DNA of 64,000 nt from Gracilaria gracilis (taxonomy: Eukaryota; Rhodophyta; Florideophyceae; Gracilariales; Gracilariaceae), in assembly GCA_030374805.1 (NCBI GenBank), contig JARGSG010000209.1, positions 558,001-622,000 on the forward strand, written 5' to 3'. Each line of letters starts with the position of its first letter. Positions within the stretch are counted from its first letter, which is position 1. A program made the translations under genes and the position numbers. Shown piece after piece: positions 58,459-64,000 of the stretch. A model generated the notes under the pieces. The model saw only the letters and a list, made by a program, of their open reading frames with translations. It was not told the DNA's origin and did not search any database.

Positions 58459-60260
58459 ATGCAGCCCCTAACACGAGGGAGAGGGAGGGCAAAAAGCACT
58501 ACGCTGCGTATGCCACCAGCCCGAGCAATGACGAAGAATGTTTCGCCCGCTGCTACGACGGTAGTGAAAGGTGGCGATGCGGTGCATTTGTTTGTGACGA
58601 TTGGGAAAGAAAAGAGCAGGGAGAAAGTGGGAACCGCGGGGGTGGGAGGTGTGGGGTCCGCCGCTGGTGCAGGGAAGGCTCTTTGCCGTTCGCTCCATGC
58701 GCATCTTTTAAGCGCGACTGATCTAGAAAGAGAAGGCTTGGTTGTGATCTGGAGGACGACGATTATTATAAGTCATGGAAGCGCGAAGTACCCTTACCGT
58801 TTTCAAGGTTCTGAAGACCCACCAAGTACGCTGAGCGAGTTGTTCTGGACTGGGTTGTATGCGTGGGGTACGTCGATGATGGACCGTATCGAGATTCCGC
58901 AAAGTCCTACTCGAGGGTCCGGCGCTGGGAAGCCTTCCAAATCTCAGCCGGAGAAAGTGGTTGCTGTGGAGGCCGAGAAACCTGCTGAGGAAGCTTCCAA
59001 AACTCGAGGAAAGTCTTCTAAACGGATGAAGAAGCCTGTGGGACCGAGCGTCAGCATCATAGAGGACTCCGACGACGATATTGTGGAGGTCTTTCAGACG
59101 AGTAAGGCTCCGCTTGCTGACGCGGAGAAGGACTTGTTCGATGAAGGAGAAAGTGTTCCGTCAGAAGAGGTTGACCACACCCTGTCTCTCAAGAAGATTT
59201 CCGTCGCCGACTATGTTCAGCGCAGGATGACGATGGATATCAAGATGATTGAAATCCCGAAGAAGACAGTTCGAACTGTGAATCTCGGACACAAGGAGGC
59301 GACGATGATGAAATGTCGCAGCTTTGGGTGGCTTCCGTCAGCAGGTTCGATTGCTGTGGCATCTTCAGGGGAGTATGACGTGAATGAAATAGTTCTTGAT
59401 GGGACAATTGTTGTGCCCGTAACCCTCATACACGGATATCGCCGAATTCTTGTGCTACGAGGCTTGCATTGGGAGGGTGGGAAGTGGGTGGATATAGTCC
59501 GTTCTTAGGATGTTGTGCCGTGCGGAAGAAAAAATGGGAATGCCATGACAATGAACGAGGTACTAGGACTCGGCAATCTTCTGAACGAGGTGAGTTCGAA
59601 CGTGCTGAAGATGTCGTTTGCAGGCAGAATTCATAGCACGGTATCTTTTGTACAGAACGTCGTGGACGAGTCACATGTGGATGTGAAGAGCATTACTTCG
59701 AAGCAGTTAGCTGGTGCTTTGAAGAAAAGTGAGGCTATCGGAGACTACAGCGTGCGTCACTTGACTCGTTACGCGACATTGGCTCTGAAGTTTGTGGAAT
59801 GTGAGGGGCTTTTGGAGTTCTTTGAGAAGGTGTGTGAGGAGGGTCCAGCCCTGACGTTGACGCATGTCTCGAGTGACCTCCTGATGCGTCTCACCGATGG
59901 GCAGTTTCGATTTCTCGTACGTTGCTTGCAATGGCATGTGGAACTGAGGTTGTCTTCTTCTACGAGAAGAAGACACGGTCGTTTTGGAGACGTGAGGAAG
60001 CACTTCTTTCAATGTGCCATAGATATGTAGAACCTATGTAATGTCACTGGGAAGAAGAAGAAGATTAGTGTTGAAGAAGTATTGCAGACAGTATTCAACT
60101 TCGGAGGAAAACATGTGTCTGTGATGGAATATCTGGATATGCGGACGGCAAAAATGCAACTTGGCGGTGCGAGGCGTTTATGGGACGGGATGGTGTCTAG
60201 AAGGGTGAATACCGCGGGTAACAAGCTTCAAGAAGTTTTGAAAGTATCGCTTCAAACGTC
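58459..60260 (+). pseudogene. Gene B1 of the composite element, copy 2
   Basis: From the ATG at 58459 (MQPLTRGRGRAKSTTLRMPP) one frame is kept for 1.8 kb with two stops. Visible: a basic N terminus, SHGSAKYPYRFQGSEDPP, a Lys/Glu-rich linker, VSIIEDSDDDIVEVF (SUMO-interacting-motif-like), VVPVTLIHGYRRILVLRGLH, RHLTRYATLALKFVECEGLL, HVSSDLLMRLTDGQFRFLVR and VSVMEYLDMRTAKMQL. The copy at 31817-33512 shares the same peptides and has sense codons where this one has stops. No family is recognised. It begins about 370 bp after the last palindrome of the hub. Confidence 0.6.
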
Positions 60261-60287
60261 AGAGGAGGTGAAGGAGGTGGGGGGGAG

Positions 60288-62192
60288 GTGGTTGAAGTCG
60301 TGGGTGTTGGTGATGGTACGTCAACCGCAGCACCTAATGAGGCAGAAGATGCTCTCATGTTGTTGGAAGCTTCCATGCAAAAGCACGACCCTGAAGCAGA
60401 GCCATCAGGGTTGATGCGGAGCACACGGAAAAAGACTACTCCGGGCCGGCTGAAAGAGGATTGGGGTAGCAAGGCTGGGAGCAAGAAGAAGAAGAAGAGG
60501 AGGTTAATTGATCTTACTGACGATGAGGATGAGGTAGAAATTCAACCTGCTCCGAAGAGGATGAAGAAGGGCGCCGTGAAGACCCCTTCTGGAGATATAC
60601 CAATGGAGGTTGTTACTTTATTCAGGAATATGACGAAGCCGGCATTGCAGAAGTTCTTCAAAGAACAGAAAATAAATTTGGTGTCGTCGAGCGAGGATGA
60701 AAGTGGTGGCAGTGAGAACGATAGTAGGTTCGTTCAGGACGAGGAGGAATGAGTGGAGGAAGGAACGATGTGTGCATTTGAAGATAAGAATCCCGAGAAA
60801 CCACCGAAAGGGATGAATACGGCACGTGAGTGGGCTGGTGGATCGGATATGTCATGGACGAGTCTGGTGAATGCGCTACCGAGTGAGTGGCCGGGCTGGA
60901 AGAATGCGGTGAAACATCAGCCCGCGTGGATAGAGAAGGAGCACAGGGCGGGATGTTTGGGGGTGGTGGATTTGAGAGCGGTCTATCACGCGGTGTACTG
61001 GCATGCCGCCGGGAATGTGCACGAGGAGCTGGGTAGCACGAAAGAACCAGTTCTCGAGGTCAAGCTTCCGTTGAAGGGAAGACCGGGAGGGAAGGAAGAA
61101 GCTCTTTGGATGGCGGCGATGGAGAGGGATGACCTCGCTCGAGAGTACTTTGCGACGAAGAGAATGGAATTGATGGAAAGGGGTTTCTGTGTTTTGGAAC
61201 ACTTCGGAACTGATGGAGGTATGTCAGAGGAAGCGAAGAAGAGGGGCGTGGTAGTGGATGAAGATGTGACAGAAGGGTTCCTAGAGTTTTTCGAGAAGGA
61301 CTTCAAGGAGCAGCCAGACTTGAAATTGGAGAGAACTGAACGAAATGGAATCCCATCATCAACGCAGGGGAAGGAAAGGATGCTGGGGACAAGGATGCAG
61401 GGAATTGGACGATATATTACGACGAAGAAGGGGATTGTTGATTGCATGGAGTCTGATGAGAAGAATGTGATGATGGTGAGAAAGCGGGCGTTGTTGGATG
61501 CGAGGTTTGGGTAAATTGCATTGGCTCTTCGCCTTTGTAACAACAGCAAGGCTCAGAAAAGGATGTATGCGCCGCAGACCGGAGGGTGTGTGTTGTGTAC
61601 GGGGGAGGGATGCCCAAGGCAGGTTTTGCACACTGATTTTCGAGGGTTGACGAATGTGGAGAAGGATAAGGGAGATATTCCGGAGTTCTTCGTAATGGCC
61701 TCTGGAGGCAGTTCATTTATGATATGGGTTTGCGAGAGGTCTCACAATATGTATGTGACGGATGACAAGAGTTTGAGGGGGTTATCACGTACAATGGTTG
61801 TGAAGAAGTTCAGGGTTCTGCCTTACGCTCTGTTTATTGGGAGAGGGGATGTGTTTCATGCGGGAGCTGGGTACATGGAGGCGTTAGTGAAAGAGAATTG
61901 CCTAAGGTATCACATGTATTTTGTAACTGAAGGATACAAGCTCCCTGACGCGGTGCACAGGGAGCCAGCGTTTCGGCCAAAGTTCGTAGATGAAAGCTTT
62001 GGGCTAGGAGAAGACCCAAACGACCAGCTGGAAGATGATGAAGGTTTGGAGGAAGAGAGTGAAATGGAAGATATAGAAGATGGAGAGGACGAGTACGAAG
62101 ATGAAGATGAAGAGATATCAGGTGGCCTTGCTGAGAATACAGATGGGGATTACGAGGAACGACAGATGATAATGGATGACGACGATGAGTAG
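60288..62192 (+). pseudogene. 2-oxoglutarate/Fe(II) dioxygenase-like protein of the composite element
   Basis: One frame with two stops encodes about 630 residues. First comes a nuclear-type region with KKKKKRRLIDLTDDEDEVE, a strong SUMO-interacting motif look. Then a helical part (YFATKRMELMERGFCVLEHF), and then the likely double-stranded beta-helix: RMYAPQTGGCVL, QVLHTDF with the HxD pair at 61629-61637, FFVMASGGSSFMIW then SH, GRGDVFHAGAGY with the distal His at 61857, and NCLRYHMYF with the 2OG-binding Arg at 61905. The tail is acidic. The H-x-D...H...R order and spacing match Fe(II)/2OG oxygenases. Members act on proteins, small molecules, or DNA/RNA bases (AlkB, TET/JBP). Which one this resembles cannot be told here. 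It follows gene B1 after a frame change. Confidence 0.6.
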
Positions 62193-62371
62193 GTATAATG
62201 TAGCACTTATACTGTTGTGTTTGTTTGTGATAGAGACTTGACATAAAAAGTGAACAGGTGATTTCTTTAAGCGACAACTTAAAAAAAATTGGAGAACAAA
62301 AACGGGTTGTGTGTGTAGTTGCAACGAGTACGAGGTTTACAATTTGTTCTAATTACTAAAGAATGTGATGT

Positions 62372-63187
62372 CTAAGAACGTTGATATGGTTGGTGTGGAA
62401 AGGGGCACGGTCCTGCCTTTCCGGCTAGCTTTTCATCTGCGGAGGTGAGATAGAAGTAAGCATTTCTAGATTCAGACTCCGAGAAAGAATCTGGGAAGGA
62501 AGTAAGGGTGCTGCCGTATTCCAGAAGTGATTCCACTGTAGAAGGGATACTGAAAGAGAGACCTGTGTTGAAGGTGACTATGCCTAGAAGCTCCTTCATT
62601 ATAGTTGAGACAATAGTTTTGTACTTGGTAGCCACTTCATACATGGTAACGAATCCAAATGAAGAACCGACGAGATTGAAGGAGGAGATCCAAACGAGCT
62701 TTTGGTAGTAAGACTTGGAAAAGGTGTTTTCGTCGACGACACTGCAAGTGAAATCTGCGCTTCAGAGGCGTTCAGCTATTGCCAGAGCCTACTTTCCGGT
62801 GGCTGTGGTTATACCATTGGGAGAGAGAGGCGTGACACCATCCTGTGGGGAGGCGCCGACAGTAGGAACGGCGTTGTAAGGAGCGGCTCCTGTGCAGTGC
62901 TCAATTCCGTGTTGGGAAAGGATGGGAAGAATGTGACCATTCTGGATGAAGACCAAGTCTTCTGCTCGCGGAGCTGGACAAGATAGAATTACTTTTTCGA
63001 GAAGGTCGTTCCTGCCACAGAAGAAGATTGGAACTTGGGGAAGGTACTCTGCGGAAATGAAGTCTTCGATGGACAGAAAGGTGTCCTGAGGGGAACCATT
63101 GTTGTAAAGCATGGTGGCAATACTGCCTCTACCTACGACAACAGCTTGGATGATTGTAGAACGGAGGGAAGATGAATGGGAGCTCAT
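62372..63187 (-). pseudogene. Ketopantoate-reductase-like (ApbA/PanE fold) gene in the composite element
   Basis: From the ATG at 63187 a minus-strand frame shows AVVVGRGSIATML, a GxGxI nucleotide-binding start, then FFCGRNDLLEKVILSCP, RAEDLVFIQNGHILPIL and VGASPQDGVTPLSPNG. After two stops in the same frame comes QKLVWISSFNLVGSSFGFVT and VSTIMKELLGIV, resembling the C-terminal helical domain with its Lys and Asn. The fold is that of NADP-dependent ketopantoate reductases and relatives. It faces the dioxygenase-like gene tail to tail and diverges from gene D. It is absent from the first composite copy. It could be captured host cargo. The assignment rests on motif order only. Confidence 0.45.
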
Positions 63188-63557
63188 TGCGATGAGTTTG
63201 TTTGATTGAAGGTATGGGCTGTTGGAATGTGTCGGGTGCTGGTAGCTGTGAAAGGAAAGTGGTCTACATTCTAAGGAGTGGGGAAAGCTTTAAGTACACG
63301 ACTGGGCTCTTGTTTTGGTCATGGAAAAAAGTGTTCCAGGGGATAAGGGGAGATTTCTAGGAAAAAAATGGAAATTGTGTGGAATGGCGGGAAATAGGAG
63401 TGGATGTGAATGGGGTACAAAGGGTTGTGCCGCGCAAGTGGGTGTGTGGGCGACAGTGCCACGGGTGTGTGGAGTGTGGGGGAGTACTGCAACTGTTGGG
63501 TTCATCTCGCTTGTTCTTATCTATCTTCGTTACCGTGAACCGCCGTTTATTTCTGCG

Positions 63558-64000
63558 ATGTCGAATGGGTACGTCGAGGACGAGGAGCTAGTGGCTCCGC
63601 TTCACCGGATGAAGGTGCCAGAGACGCCACCGGGAAGGAAGGAGGAGGGCGGAGACAAGGTTTGCATGGGGGAGAAGGAGGGAAGTGGGGATGGAGAGGG
63701 AGGTGGGGGTGATGGGGGTGGAGGGGGTGGAGGGGATGGGGGACCGGAGAGGAGGTTTGCGGCGGAGATGGAGGAGCGGTTGAGAAGGCTTGGAGGGGAT
63801 CTGAAGGAGCATTTGGACCGCTGGCTTTCTGAGATGGTTGGTGAGATGGGAGGGGTGGTGCTGAGTGTGTCGGAGATTGGGGTGCCAATGGATTTGGTTT
63901 CGACAATTCGGAAGAGGATGATTTTGGCTGGAATGGGGACTGGAAGGCATGTGAGTGGGATGGTAGAGTGCGTGGGGAGGGAGCTGGTGACGCTGAGAAG
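63558..64000 (+). CDS. Gene D, copy 4, runs off the window
   Basis: MSNGYVEDEELVAPLHRMKV starts at 63558. A Gly/Glu/Asp-rich low-complexity stretch follows (about residues 30-60), then RFAAEMEERLRRLGGDLKEH, MGGVVLSVSEIGVPMDLVST and GRHVSGMVECVGRELVTLR. The frame is open to the window edge. The other three copies show it continues into a coiled coil and a basic tail. About 150 bases upstream encode RKWVCGRQCHGCVECG, a Cys-rich piece conserved in copy 1, perhaps an upstream exon or an old open frame. Function unknown. Confidence 0.5.
   Translation, partial: MSNGYVEDEELVAPLHRMKVPETPPGRKEEGGDKVCMGEKEGSGDGEGGGGDGGGGGGGDGGPERRFAAEMEERLRRLGGDLKEHLDRWLSEMVGEMGGVVLSVSEIGVPMDLVSTIRKRMILAGMGTGRHVSGMVECVGRELVTLR

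Noticed and set aside
58459-62192. Reassigned stop codons in the composite element
   Set aside because: All three stop codons occur among the interruptions, and the other copy has different ordinary codons at the same places, so decay explains it.
53820-64000. Polinton, giant-virus or other capsid-bearing origin of the composite element
   Set aside because: No capsid, packaging ATPase, protein-primed polymerase or retroviral integrase signature was seen, so I treat its class as unknown.

Overview
The window looks like repeat-rich nuclear DNA of a eukaryote. Spliceosomal-type intron signals, BED-type hAT, CACTA/Tnp2 and Plavaka-like transposases, LINE endonuclease and reverse transcriptase pieces, a chromodomain Ty3/gypsy remnant and an interstitial CCCTAAA-type telomeric tract all point this way. 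The transposon mix and the TTTAGGG-type telomere would suit an alga (a red alga is my first guess), an oomycete or an early fungus; I cannot decide from the sequence. No clearly intact housekeeping gene is visible, and nearly all coding sequence belongs to mobile or repeated elements in different stages of decay.

Layout. 1-11 kb: the N-terminal end of a Plavaka-like transposase (minus), anonymous sequence, a weak copia-like trace, a 43-bp minisatellite, a decayed nucleotide-sugar-transporter-like pseudogene, and an unrecognised 299-codon frame. 11.6-17.9 kb: a CACTA-type element with a Tnp2-like transposase and a divergent basic second protein. 18-20.7 kb: a fold-back MITE followed by a Ty3/gypsy (chromovirus-type) fossil. 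21.9-24 kb: a hAT transposase split by a second copy of that MITE, with a probable 4-bp target duplication. 24-28.7 kb and 38.5-44 kb: two copies, in opposite orientation, of a two-gene convergent transposon (Plavaka-like transposase plus a coiled-coil partner, here ORF-X). 44.5-50 kb: a diverged tandem duplication with intron-like sites, then a LINE with an endonuclease domain. 50.7-52.3 kb: a second hAT-like gene with a zinc ribbon.

The most interesting part is a large composite element seen twice (about 28.7-34.2 kb, shortened, and about 53-64 kb, running off the window). In each copy a minus-strand block (gene C, followed in the second copy by a beta-class DNA methyltransferase) and a plus-strand block (gene B1, then in the second copy a 2-oxoglutarate/Fe(II) dioxygenase-like gene, a ketopantoate-reductase-like gene and gene D) diverge from a central hub. 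The hub is built of about 75-bp near-perfect palindromes, arrays of about 120-bp hairpin units, a small conserved ORF (F) and, in one copy, telomere-like repeats. A DNA methylase and a DNA-demethylase-like dioxygenase fold in one mobile unit suggest an element that writes and edits a DNA or RNA modification. That role is inference; the motifs and the shared layout are visible.
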